Source: Olegusella massiliensis (GTDB lineage Bacteria; Actinomycetota; Coriobacteriia; Coriobacteriales; Atopobiaceae). Taken from it: 64,000 nucleotides of DNA. Below the pieces are notes generated by a model, which made no database searches, was not told the DNA's origin, and saw only the letters and a program-made list of their open reading frames with translations. Shown here in pieces: positions 8,463-16,225 of the stretch. The first letter of the stretch is position 1. Each line of letters opens with the position of its first letter. The position numbers and the translations under genes were made by a program. The stretch covers positions 62,001-126,000 of the forward strand of contig NZ_FLLS01000002.1 in NCBI RefSeq assembly GCF_900078545.1. Reading direction: 5' to 3'.

Positions 8463-9104
8463 TTAGAACTCGGCAAAGCGAGACGTGCCAACGGTGCAAA
8501 GTTCATCCCCTGAGGCAAGCTCACGCATTGCTTCCACAAAGCCATGTTCATCTCCTGTATGAAAGACACAGGTAAGCTGCACATCTTCCATAAATATACT
8601 CTCATGAATCTTGCCTGCATAATCTTGAACGAGACGCTCAACCCGTCCGTAAGCAGCATAGGGGATGACACACATAACGGGAGTCACGAGCGTCATCTCA
8701 ACGAGCATATTTTTTTGATACGCAAGCTCTACGGCGCGGCGTGTTACATCAGAGTATGCTCGCACCAAACCTCCAGGACCTAGCAGTGTTCCACCAAAGT
8801 AACGAGTAACTACACAGCAAATATCTGCAAGCCCGGATCCTCGCAACACCTCAAGTACTGGCATACCACTTGTACCACGTGGCTCCCCATCATCTGAGCA
8901 TCTTTCTTTTCCATCTGCCAAAATCCACGCTGGCACATGATGGCGAGCATCGTGGTGACGCGCGCGCACTCTCTCGATAAACTCATCTGCTTCATCCTCA
9001 CGTGACACCCGTGTGAGATGGGCAATAAAGCGGCTACGTTTCTCAGTAAGCTCTGAATCCAGCTCTTGACCAAAAGAAAGTGTGCGATATGACATCTTGG
9101 CCAT
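8463..9104 (-). CDS. yigZ: YigZ/IMPACT family protein
   Basis: A 213-residue member of UPF0029 (YigZ in bacteria, IMPACT in eukaryotes). The conserved blocks KRSRFIAH, DGEPRGTSGMP and VTRYFGGTLLGPGGLVRAY are all present, as is a ferredoxin-like C-terminal domain. The biochemical role of bacterial YigZ is not settled; structural work points to RNA or translation-factor interaction. It lies just after the EIIA gene on the same strand with a 9-base gap, so the two are probably cotranscribed. M4 is an alternative start; no strong ribosome site distinguishes them. Confidence 0.9.
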   Translation of the reverse strand: MAKMSYRTLSFGQELDSELTEKRSRFIAHLTRVSREDEADEFIERVRARHHDARHHVPAWILADGKERCSDDGEPRGTSGMPVLEVLRGSGLADICCVVTRYFGGTLLGPGGLVRAYSDVTRRAVELAYQKNMLVEMTLVTPVMCVIPYAAYGRVERLVQDYAGKIHESIFMEDVQLTCVFHTGDEHGFVEAMRELASGDELCTVGTSRFAEF

Positions 9105-9113
9105 AGGTAATTA

Positions 9114-9647
9114 CTACACCTTAGCAAGTTCTACATCAATAATTTTTTGTCCTGCATGCACATCACGCGCATCGATAGCGCTGACCTGTTTGTAATCATA
9201 CGAGTTGGTGACCACCGTAATAACCGTGTCGGAAAAGCCTGCTGCCATAACCTTGGAACGATCAAAGAACATAAGAGGCTCACCTGCTACAACGGACTGA
9301 CCCTGCGAAACAAAACTCACAAAGCCGTCACCTTTCATGGTAACGGTATCCACACCAATATGAAGGAGCACTTCAACCCCATCGTTAGTTTCTAAACCAA
9401 GCGCATGGAGAGTAGGTGTCGTAGCTGTAACAACACCAGTAATAGGACAATAAAGCACACCGTCTATCGGCTCAATACCATACGCGATACCCATCGCCCC
9501 ACTTGCAAAAACAGGGTCGGGCAAATCAGCCATGACCACACCTTTGCCAGAACACGGCGCACAAATCATCCCAGGAACTGCCTGTACCTCAATAGAGACG
9601 GGCTTTTCTACAGAAGATACCTTACGAAATCTATCAAGGAGACCCAT
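9114..9647 (-). CDS. PTS glucose-type EIIA component
   Basis: A 177-residue stand-alone EIIA of the glucose family, a phosphocarrier that takes phosphate from HPr and passes it to a sugar-specific EIIB. The active-site histidine is H96 in LLHIGVDTV and the auxiliary histidine H81 in TLHALGL, at the spacing seen in E. coli Crr. The N-terminus MGLLDRFRKV matches the amphipathic start of Crr-like proteins, so I prefer this ATG to one seven codons upstream. No EIIB or EIIC is adjacent, so it must serve a permease encoded elsewhere or act in regulation. Confidence 0.88.
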   Translation of the reverse strand: MGLLDRFRKVSSVEKPVSIEVQAVPGMICAPCSGKGVVMADLPDPVFASGAMGIAYGIEPIDGVLYCPITGVVTATTPTLHALGLETNDGVEVLLHIGVDTVTMKGDGFVSFVSQGQSVVAGEPLMFFDRSKVMAAGFSDTVITVVTNSYDYKQVSAIDARDVHAGQKIIDVELAKV

Positions 9648-9763
9648 GAGCTCAAATCTCTTTTCCATCTAAGCAACTCATAAAACACTCTGTATGTCAC
9701 TAGTAATCATAACGTATGAAGTCTTCATATATTGTTCTTGCAAAAGCCCAGAATATCAAAGCG

Positions 9764-9772
9764 TGGTATTAT
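9764..9772 (+). promoter_or_regulatory. Extended -10 promoter of RNase P RNA
   Basis: TGGTATTAT is a full extended -10 element. It ends 11 bases before the first paired base of the RNA, as expected for a start site at about 9780. Confidence 0.6.
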
Positions 9773-9782
9773 CGCTAACGCG

Positions 9783-10146
9783 AAGTGGATCAGACAATCG
9801 CGGGACGTAGATATTATCTATGGTATCTACGTCATGAGGAAAGTCTGGGCTCCAAAGGGTAGAAAGCTGGCTAACAGCCAGGCGGGGCAACCCGACGGAA
9901 AGCGCCGCAGAAAAGAAAACTCCCACTGCTCGTCTTGGCGAGTAAGAGAAAAGCTGAAACGGTGGTGTAAGAGACCACCAGCGTCTAGGCAACTGGACGG
10001 CTTGGCAAGCCCCTTTCGGAGCAAGCGCATATAGGAGCGCTCAAGTGTGACCCGCACTGCGCTCGGGTAGCGTGCTAGAGGATGTCAGTAATGGCATTCG
10101 TAGATAAATGATTGTCCACGACAGAACCCGGCTTATCGATCCACTT
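9783..10146 (+). ncRNA. rnpB: RNase P RNA, class A
   Basis: The catalytic RNA of RNase P, which trims 5' ends of pre-tRNAs. The conserved GAGGAAAGTC block near 9837, the P15-loop region GGCAAGCCCC, and the ACAGAACCCGGCTTAT block near 10121 are all present. The ends are set by P1, where AAGTGGATC (9783-9791) pairs perfectly with GATCCACTT (10138-10146). Length of about 364 nucleotides fits bacterial type A RNA. No clear terminator follows; the next gene is on the opposite strand. Confidence 0.95.
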
Positions 10147-10167
10147 CGCATCCGATTTCTTCCACTT

Positions 10168-10329
10168 TTATTTTGGTTTTAAGAACTTGTCTACCGGTCT
10201 AAATATTTGGTTCTGCACAAATTTTGCAGTCGGTTGGATAACGTTCTTTTTGATGAACTTCGCTGCTGGTCGGATTAGCTTGTGATAGAGGGGCTTGATA
10301 ACTTCTCTATATACAGACTTTAGCGTCAT
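10168..10329 (-). CDS. Tiny amphipathic protein with 12-residue repeats
   Basis: A 53-codon frame not matching any family I know. From residue 19 on it consists of units about 12 residues long, each with Pro near the start then KF and hydrophobic residues: RPAAKFIKKNVI, QPTAKFVQNQIF, RPVDKFLKPK. It is strongly basic and amphipathic. The ATG follows the divIVA terminator directly, and the GAGG of the terminator stem could serve as its ribosome site. A longer reading from 10368 would run through the terminator hairpin and is rejected. It could be a membrane-surface peptide; it could also be a chance frame. Confidence 0.4.
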   Translation of the reverse strand: MTLKSVYREVIKPLYHKLIRPAAKFIKKNVIQPTAKFVQNQIFRPVDKFLKPK

Positions 10330-10333
10330 ACAA

Positions 10334-10356
10334 AAAGACCTCGCCGAAGCGAGGTC
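10334..10356 (-). terminator. Terminator of the divIVA end of the dcw cluster
   Basis: A perfect 8-bp stem GACCTCGC/GCGAGGTC with a TTCG tetraloop is followed by TTTTTG on the minus strand, 55 bases after the divIVA stop. Confidence 0.9.
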
Positions 10357-10410
10357 TAAATACTGCACCTATGAAGCTAAAAGTCTCAGTAGTTTACAGA
10401 GACTCGATAC

Positions 10411-11127
10411 TTAATCAAGGTCATTAAAGTCGTTAGCAGACATAACAGGAGTTGCAGCACCAATGCTGCTGGTGAGCACTGTCGCGCCCGCATCTTGGGG
10501 GGCGGAAGGAGCTTCAACAGGAGCGGCTACAGGAGCGGGTGCGGGAGCTGCGGGCTTGGCATTGGCGGGAAGCGCACGCGCAGGAAAGACAGAATCCGCA
10601 TCATCCATGAAGTGCTGCAGAAGTTTTTTATACTCGCCGCGGAAGTCCTCACGGGACTGCTTGAGACGATCAATCTCATCAAGTTCGGCCTGCTTTTCAG
10701 CAAGTGCCTGACGAATAACCTCACGAGCCTTTTGATCGGCCTCGTTGCGAATGGACTCAGCGTTTTCGCGAGCATCAGCAACCAGTTTGTCAGCACTTTG
10801 CTGAGCAACAATCAAAACCTTGGAAATCTGGCTCTCGGAAGCAGCGAGTGCACTGGCTGCAGGGGCGGGTGCAGGAACTGCAACCGCATTGGCAGCGGCA
10901 ACATTGGCGTTCTCGAGCTGAATTTGCAGCTCAGAAACCTGTGCCTGAGATGCGCCTAGCTGGGACTCAGCATTGTTGAGGCGAGTCTTGAGATCAGCAA
11001 TCTTTTGCAACATTGCGTCAATCTCAGTGGAAAGCGTATCGAGGAATGCGTCAACCTCCTCGGTGTCATAACCATTCTTAGACGGAGAGAAGGTCAGTTG
11101 ATCGATGTCGGCTGGTGTGATTGCCAT
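10411..11127 (-). CDS. divIVA: DivIVA-family polar/septal coiled-coil protein
   Basis: A 238-residue DivIVA/Wag31-type scaffold that binds curved membrane at poles and septa and guides cell wall growth. The N-terminal lipid-binding module (ITPADIDQLTFS then YDTEEVDAFLD) is followed by coiled coil, an Ala/Pro-rich linker at about 88-102, a second coiled coil to about 185, and an Ala/Pro tail. The ATG at 11127 is preceded by AAGGG at good spacing; the ATG five codons upstream has no such site. Its position at the end of the ftsZ-sepF-yggT series matches actinobacterial gene order. A terminator follows. Confidence 0.93.
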   Translation of the reverse strand: MAITPADIDQLTFSPSKNGYDTEEVDAFLDTLSTEIDAMLQKIADLKTRLNNAESQLGASQAQVSELQIQLENANVAAANAVAVPAPAPAASALAASESQISKVLIVAQQSADKLVADARENAESIRNEADQKAREVIRQALAEKQAELDEIDRLKQSREDFRGEYKKLLQHFMDDADSVFPARALPANAKPAAPAPAPVAAPVEAPSAPQDAGATVLTSSIGAATPVMSANDFNDLD

Positions 11128-11286
11128 CTCTATCCCTTTCATCTATACATGCCTTACAAGGCAAACTATCAGCAATTTTACTCGAACGCACCGTACCATG
11201 TACACGTGGGCATGCTCGGATTGAATACCGCACAAAGCAAGCAAAGCCCACATCTGCCCGCAAGCACAAAACTCATGCTCACAAGC

Positions 11287-11550
11287 TTATATGAGTATAC
11301 CCACAAGGCCGCGTTTGGCGACCTCGAGAATAACCATCGCAATAACGGGAGAAAAATCTAAGCCTCCCAAAGCTGGGATAAAACGCCTAAAGATATCTAC
11401 ATATGGACGAACAATCCTATCGAGCGCCCCTGCTACGTCACTGATAAGGCCATCACCTGACAGAGGAATCCAGCTCAAAATAACCCATACAACGATGAGC
11501 AGTTCATAAAAATCGAGCACTTTCATCAAAAAAGAAATAACTGCAAGCAT
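11287..11550 (-). CDS. yggT: YggT family membrane protein
   Basis: An 87-residue protein with two hydrophobic helices. The conserved YggT block between them includes LSWIPL, LDRIVRPYVDIFRRFIP and LDFSPVIAM. YggT proteins are integral membrane proteins linked to osmotic tolerance and, by gene neighbourhood, to division. The start follows AAGGAG with ideal spacing, and the stop of proC lies just upstream. The place between sepF/proC and divIVA is the usual one in actinobacteria and Firmicutes. Confidence 0.9.
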   Translation of the reverse strand: MLAVISFLMKVLDFYELLIVVWVILSWIPLSGDGLISDVAGALDRIVRPYVDIFRRFIPALGGLDFSPVIAMVILEVAKRGLVGILI

Positions 11551-11559
11551 GTGCGCTCC

Positions 11560-12366
11560 TTACTTAGCCAACTCTCGTGTGCGCGCAAGAGCTGCATCAA
11601 CGGCAGCATACGCGCCTTCAACCAATGCTGGCTCCAGAGCTCGCAAGCCTTCAGCGGTTGTACCACCAGGAGATGTCACTTTTTCCATGTATGCGCGGGG
11701 ATGCTCTCCCCCTTCGCTCAACTGGCGAGCGACACCTTCCATGGTAGAAATCAACATTTCCCGACAAGACGTCGCGGGAAGCCCTGCACGCACGCCCGCA
11801 CGCGTAAGTGCGTCAATCATCAAAGCAAAGAAAGCAGGACTACAACCCACGACAGCACCTTCAACATCAAGTTGTGCTTCGCTCATCTGTGCACAGGCAC
11901 CCAACGTCTCAAAAATAGCTGAGACGCGCGCAATGTCCGTAGAGGTCGCAGACGTACCCGCACAGAGTGCAGAGGCACCTGAGCGCACCTGGATGGGCAA
12001 ATTGGGCATCACGCGCAACACCCGCGCACCAGCTAGCGCTGTTTCTAGCGCAGCAAGAGGAATGCCTGCCACAATAGAAACTAACACGCGCCCTGCCACG
12101 CTATCAGCAATATCTGCCATAACGGCGGGTAACACTTGTGGCTTAACTGCAAGAATAACTACATCAGTATCAGCTGCCATAAGATCTGTGGCATCAGCAT
12201 ATACAGGGCAGCCAAGCTGGGCAAACGCTGCGCGCTTTGCTTCACCAGGGTTGCAGACGCAAATGCGCTCAGCAGGTAGCACCCCCGCTTCCAGCAGGCC
12301 ATGCACAATAGCGCCACCCATAGAGCCAGCGCCTATTACCCCAAGTGAAAAATCGAACTGAGACAT
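11560..12366 (-). CDS. proC: Pyrroline-5-carboxylate reductase
   Basis: A 268-residue enzyme for the last step of proline synthesis, NAD(P)H-dependent reduction of 1-pyrroline-5-carboxylate. The N-terminal Rossmann motif is GVIGAGSMGGAI. The C-terminal dimerisation/active-site signature SPGGTTAEGLRALE is intact. Length is normal. It starts two bases after the sepF stop, so translation is probably coupled. A proC gene inside the sepF-yggT stretch is also found in other Gram-positive genomes. Confidence 0.95.
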   Translation of the reverse strand: MSQFDFSLGVIGAGSMGGAIVHGLLEAGVLPAERICVCNPGEAKRAAFAQLGCPVYADATDLMAADTDVVILAVKPQVLPAVMADIADSVAGRVLVSIVAGIPLAALETALAGARVLRVMPNLPIQVRSGASALCAGTSATSTDIARVSAIFETLGACAQMSEAQLDVEGAVVGCSPAFFALMIDALTRAGVRAGLPATSCREMLISTMEGVARQLSEGGEHPRAYMEKVTSPGGTTAEGLRALEPALVEGAYAAVDAALARTRELAK

Positions 12367-12367
12367 A

Positions 12368-13054
12368 CTACTTCACCAAGTCACCATCGTTGACAAGTTT
12401 CTCGATATCAGAATCAGAGAGTTCAATACCAGCAGGCAGGACAACAAAAATACGATCGCCCAGTTCCTGAACGGCACCACCCAAACCGCAGGCCAAACCA
12501 AAGCAGAAGTCCAAGATACGCTTTGCGGCTTCAATGTTGGTATTGCGGAAAACCAGCACAACAGGCTGGTTGGTGCGGACACGACGCACAACCATCTGAA
12601 CATCGTCATACGCTGCAGGTTTGAGAACATAGGGAGGAAGCACGCTAGAGCTTGGACGAGCAATAGTCCTACCACCCAAATCGCCAGGAGTCACATTGCT
12701 CGTGGCAGCACTCGCATCCGTGCCATAGTCACGGCTAGCAGGAGCAGCATAGCTGTCCTCATCGTAGGAACGACGGGGACGAGGTGTCACGGCGCTACGC
12801 TCTTCGCTGCGATAGTCGCCATAGCCTGGTGCAGTCTGAGCGGGGGCTCCTCCTGCAACAGGACGACCAGAGCGCGTATAAACCGAGACGCTCTCGGGCT
12901 CAGGACGACGGGAGTTCCCAAGCAAACCTACGTGCTCAGAGCTATTCTCTTCGGGCTCATCGTCGTAGTAACCATCATCGTAATCCTGATCATCGTAATA
13001 TTCGTCACCACGGTTCTGCTGGAATCTATCCCTCAAGTTGTCTAGAAAACCCAT
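12368..13054 (-). CDS. sepF: Cell division protein SepF
   Basis: A 228-residue SepF, which anchors FtsZ filaments to the membrane. It has the amphipathic membrane-targeting start MGFLDNLRDRF, an acidic Asp/Tyr-rich linker (residues about 17-45), a Ser/Arg linker, and the C-terminal DUF552 core with VVLVFRNTN, GLACGLGGAVQELGDRIFVVLPAGIEL. The start is preceded by GGAGTAGGCG. No ftsA was found in this window, so SepF may be the main FtsZ anchor, as in actinobacteria. Confidence 0.94.
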   Translation of the reverse strand: MGFLDNLRDRFQQNRGDEYYDDQDYDDGYYDDEPEENSSEHVGLLGNSRRPEPESVSVYTRSGRPVAGGAPAQTAPGYGDYRSEERSAVTPRPRRSYDEDSYAAPASRDYGTDASAATSNVTPGDLGGRTIARPSSSVLPPYVLKPAAYDDVQMVVRRVRTNQPVVLVFRNTNIEAAKRILDFCFGLACGLGGAVQELGDRIFVVLPAGIELSDSDIEKLVNDGDLVK

Positions 13055-13140
13055 CGCCTACTCCTTCTTCCACGCGGCAAGCCGCAAATTTCACTCATAT
13101 AGCACGTCTTAAACAAGACGGTCGTACGTACTCTGCCCCG

Positions 13141-13893
13141 CTATTCCAAATGAAATTCGGGACTAAACACCACACGACCCAATCGCAACAAGGTCGCCCC
13201 TTCTTCTACGGCAATCTCAAAATCACCGCTCATACCACAAGAAAGTATCTCTAAAGGCAGTCCTGTCACCTTATGCAACTGATCGCGAAGCTCACGTAAG
13301 CCTGAGAAAGTCCGCCGCGCCTCATCTCTATTTCCTGCCGGTGCCATGGTCATCAAGCCTTCAAGTGAAAGCTTGGGCAGAGCTGCGATTTCATTGGCGC
13401 AAGTCAACGCCTCGACCATTGTCACCCCAGACTTGGATTGCTCTCCAGATACGTTCACTTCAAGCAAAATCGCAAGCTGCTTGTCTCGAACCTGTGCACG
13501 CTTAGAAATCGCGCGGGCCAGCTCAAGAGACGATATTGAATGCACCAGCTCAACATCACAGTCAAGCACCTGATTGATTTTGTTTTTTTGCAGGTTGCCA
13601 ATCATGTGAAAACGCTGACGCGGCAAACCAGGCACATCTGCGAGCAATCCCAATTTGCGCCTCAGCTCTTGTGGACGGTTTTCGCCAAAGCATTCATAAC
13701 CCACCATATATGCCGAGACAAGCTGAGGTACATCAACCGTTTTTGAGACAGCAATAGAAGAAATCTCAGCAACATCTCTCGTAGCGCGTTGAGCAGCTGC
13801 CTCAATACGCTCTAAGATTTCAGTACGGCGTGCAGCGAGGAAGGTTTCGTAATCCTCAGATGCACGGTAGCTCTGATCGATAAGCGGATTCAT
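13141..13893 (-). CDS. yggS: YggS family PLP homeostasis protein
   Basis: A 250-residue fold-type III PLP-binding protein (PLPBP) involved in vitamin B6 and amino acid homeostasis. The PLP lysine lies in AVSKTVDV near residue 51. Other family marks are YECFGENRPQEL, HMIGNLQKNK and SCGMSGDFEIAVEEGATLLRLG. Enzyme activity is not known for this family. The gene has a strong GAGGAGGG ribosome site and lies between pgeF and sepF, its usual place in Gram-positive division clusters. Confidence 0.93.
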   Translation of the reverse strand: MNPLIDQSYRASEDYETFLAARRTEILERIEAAAQRATRDVAEISSIAVSKTVDVPQLVSAYMVGYECFGENRPQELRRKLGLLADVPGLPRQRFHMIGNLQKNKINQVLDCDVELVHSISSLELARAISKRAQVRDKQLAILLEVNVSGEQSKSGVTMVEALTCANEIAALPKLSLEGLMTMAPAGNRDEARRTFSGLRELRDQLHKVTGLPLEILSCGMSGDFEIAVEEGATLLRLGRVVFSPEFHLE

Positions 13894-13916
13894 AACACTT
13901 CCCTCCTCTACGAAAA

Positions 13917-14723
13917 CTATTTTGCCGCCATAAACGCTAGGGCACCATGGCGACCACAGTGACCGTGCTCAGCGCGATACGAAAAGAAACGATCTGTCGT
14001 ACTCGCCGTTGATTCCTCAACACTCACGATGCGTTCAGGGGCAACTCCCCCATCAAGCAACGCCGCACGCACAGCAAAGCCCAAATCTACATGGCAGCCG
14101 TCAGCTGCTGCTGCCTCACCAAACTCAGCTATAAATCGATGTGCCAAATCAGCGGAAACCTCATAGTCCATCTGTCCAATATGCGGGCCCACGTACGCAT
14201 TGACTTCGCTGGGATGCACGCCCGTCTCTGCACACAGCAGAGACACCGCTTTTTGAGAGATACGCGCAATACTTCCTCGCCACCCAGAATGCACGACGGC
14301 AAAGCCACCTGAGCACGCAAGAATGACAGGTACACAGTCAGCAAAGCAAAGCAAAACAGGCACATTGGGGACGGTACAGATGACACCATCAGCACCAGCT
14401 CGCGCTTCGTCAAAAGCTGCTGACCAAGCTTCGTTACTCTGCTCACTCAAAACAACTAAATGGTCACCATGAACCTGATGAGGATTGATGAGTTTGTCTG
14501 CATAATCTTCACAGCCCAATGCCTCAAGAGCAAGCTTGCGATTAGCGTCTACCACCTTTGGCTCATCGCCACAGGCATCCCCCAAGTTGAGAGAAGTAAA
14601 GGGAGCCTGCGAGCGGCCACCCGTGCGTTCCGTAAAGCTAAGTGTGACCCCGCCAGGACGAGCAAAATCGCCAAGCAGGGTCACACCATACGACTCGTGA
14701 CGGGAAAGAGTCGGCGCTTGCAT
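13917..14723 (-). CDS. pgeF: Peptidoglycan editing factor PgeF (YlmD/laccase-domain)
   Basis: A 268-residue member of the former multicopper polyphenol oxidase/YfiH family. PgeF hydrolyses UDP-MurNAc-L-Ser to correct mis-loaded precursors. The metal-binding motifs are visible: NPHQVHG, CFADCVPV, VVHSGWRGS and YVGPHIGQMDYEV. A longer frame runs into ftsZ and is hydrophobic and Pro-rich, unlike the family; the ATG at 14723, directly after the ftsZ stop, gives a family-like start. The ribosome site is weak, so coupling to ftsZ translation is likely. Confidence 0.9.
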   Translation of the reverse strand: MQAPTLSRHESYGVTLLGDFARPGGVTLSFTERTGGRSQAPFTSLNLGDACGDEPKVVDANRKLALEALGCEDYADKLINPHQVHGDHLVVLSEQSNEAWSAAFDEARAGADGVICTVPNVPVLLCFADCVPVILACSGGFAVVHSGWRGSIARISQKAVSLLCAETGVHPSEVNAYVGPHIGQMDYEVSADLAHRFIAEFGEAAAADGCHVDLGFAVRAALLDGGVAPERIVSVEESTASTTDRFFSYRAEHGHCGRHGALAFMAAK

Positions 14724-14724
14724 A

Positions 14725-15858
14725 CTAGATGCGGCTATTCCTGAGGAAGTCGGGAATGTCAAAAGCCTTGTCATTGCCCGACGGCTGAGGAGTGGAGGTG
14801 CGGGTGGTGGTCTGAGTGCTGCGAGAGCTAGAAGCAGCAGGACGGCTGGGGCGAGAAGGCCTACGGTCAACGTTCATCTCGGGCAGCTTCTCTTGGACAT
14901 TACCGCCATCAAAACCGGTAGCGATAACGGTCACGCGAACCTGATCGCCAAGACTCTCGTCAACAACGGTACCAAAGATGATGTTGGCCTCAGGGTCAAC
15001 ATTTTTAGCGACAACGTCTGCAGCATCGTTAATCTCTTGGATGCCCAAGTCCTTGTTGCCAGCAATGGAAAGCAGAACACGAGTTGCGCCATCAATAGAG
15101 CTCTCAAGCAGGCGGCTAGAAATGGCTTCTTCGGCAGCATCGACTGCACGATTGTCACCAGAAGCAGTACCGATACCCATCATTGCGGTGCCAGCACCCT
15201 TCATGATGGTAGTGACATCTGCAAAGTCGAGGTTAATCAAACCAGGAACAGTAATGAGGTCGGTAATACCTTGGGTGCCCTGGCAGAGGACATCATCTGC
15301 CATGTGGAAGGCCTCGAGCATCGTGGTCTTTTTCTCAGAAAGATCAAGGAGACGATCGTTGGGGATAACGATGAGGGTATCAACGTTCTCAGAGAGACGC
15401 TCGATACCATCAACAGCATTAGCAGAACGCTTACGACCCTCAAAGGTAAAGGGGCGCGTAACAACACCAACAGTCAAAGCGCCGAGATCATTTTTTGCAA
15501 TATCGGCAACAACGGGTGCGGCTCCTGTGCCTGTGCCGCCACCCTCGCCAGCCGTAATAAAGACCATATCGGAGCCGGCAAGTGCAGCCTTGATCTCATC
15601 ATGCGAATCCTCAGCAGCCTCAGCACCAACCTCAGGACGAGCGCCAGCACCCAGACCCTTGGTCAAATCAGATCCAATGTGCACCTTAATGTCAGCATCG
15701 GAAATAGCAAGCTGCTGTGCGTCCGTGTTGATTGCCACGAACTCGACACCACGAATTCCCTCTTCAATCATACGGTTGACAGCGTTCGTGCCGCCGCCAC
15801 CAACGCCAACCACCTTGATGACTGCAAGGTAATTGTTGAGGTTATCGTCGTTCGTCAT
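14725..15858 (-). CDS. ftsZ: Cell division GTPase FtsZ
   Basis: A 377-residue tubulin-like GTPase that forms the Z ring. The signature [11 protein letters not shown], the N-terminal [15 protein letters not shown] and the T7 segment [10 protein letters not shown] are intact. The C-terminus has a Ser/Thr/Arg linker and ends FDIPDFLRN, the conserved tail that binds SepF or FtsA. The ATG at 15858 is preceded by GGAGGTCCTACC. The frame stays open for 32 more codons to an upstream ATG at 15954 and would add a very basic extension; the strong ribosome site favours the shorter form. The upstream leader holds large inverted repeats. Confidence 0.96.
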   Translation of the reverse strand: MTNDDNLNNYLAVIKVVGVGGGGTNAVNRMIEEGIRGVEFVAINTDAQQLAISDADIKVHIGSDLTKGLGAGARPEVGAEAAEDSHDEIKAALAGSDMVFITAGEGGGTGTGAAPVVADIAKNDLGALTVGVVTRPFTFEGRKRSANAVDGIERLSENVDTLIVIPNDRLLDLSEKKTTMLEAFHMADDVLCQGTQGITDLITVPGLINLDFADVTTIMKGAGTAMMGIGTASGDNRAVDAAEEAISSRLLESSIDGATRVLLSIAGNKDLGIQEINDAADVVAKNVDPEANIIFGTVVDESLGDQVRVTVIATGFDGGNVQEKLPEMNVDRRPSRPSRPAASSSRSTQTTTRTSTPQPSGNDKAFDIPDFLRNSRI

Positions 15859-16225
15859 GGTAGGACCTCCTGTTGTTTGTTGTACGACTCTTTGGTGCAC
15901 CTGTGCCTGTATTGCATGTGTGTTGCGTTTACGTACATTCCTGTTTTTTGCCATGTAGTACTTCTTTCTGCCGCGCCTCCGTGCATCGCCGCTTACGCGG
16001 CAGAACGCGCTTTAGAAGATTCGAGAAACACTAAACCTCAAGTTGACCTCGATGTTTGTTCTAAAGCGCGTTATGTTTGCACATGCGCGGAGTCACGTCA
16101 AGCAAAATTTTTTAAATTGTGGAAATTGCAGGAAAAAGCAGCTTATTTGCTTATTTATCCCGTCTTACCGTGAGTTTTTTTAATTATTTGGCTGGAACTG
16201 TGCTAAATGTCTCAAGGCAGATACT
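15859..16225. other. ftsQ-ftsZ intergenic region with nested inverted repeats
   Basis: No gene is seen here apart from the possible N-terminal extension of ftsZ. The region holds a 10-bp perfect inverted repeat (15966-15975 with 15996-16005) and, overlapping its end, a 14-bp perfect repeat (16004-16017 with 16059-16072). A TTGACG sits at about 16092-16097 on the minus strand, so a separate ftsZ promoter is plausible. Confidence 0.7.
15966..16072 (-). repeat. Two abutting perfect inverted repeats upstream of ftsZ
   Basis: The first pair is TTCTGCCGCG/CGCGGCAGAA with a 20-base loop. The second is AACGCGCTTTAGAA/TTCTAAAGCGCGTT with a 41-base spacer, and a further AAACA/TGTTT pairing lies inside. 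Neither is followed by a T-run, so a plain terminator is unlikely. The position 110-215 bases before the ftsZ start suggests an operator or a structured 5' leader. Confidence 0.75.

Noticed and set aside
10330-10368. Longer start for the tiny repeat protein
   Set aside because: It would translate through the divIVA terminator hairpin; the ATG after the terminator is the more likely start.
14724-14870. Long N-terminal extension of PgeF
   Set aside because: It overlaps the ftsZ 3' end in another frame and is Pro/Leu-rich, unlike the family.
16026-16056. SoxR-like half-site CCTCAAGTT upstream of ftsZ
   Set aside because: Only one half matches the SoxR box; the other half is not its complement and no soxR is near.
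14893-16173. Plus-strand 426-codon open frame opposite ftsZ
   Set aside because: It is the antisense of ftsZ and its leader; composition (Asn, Cys, Ile rich) is typical of a shadow frame.
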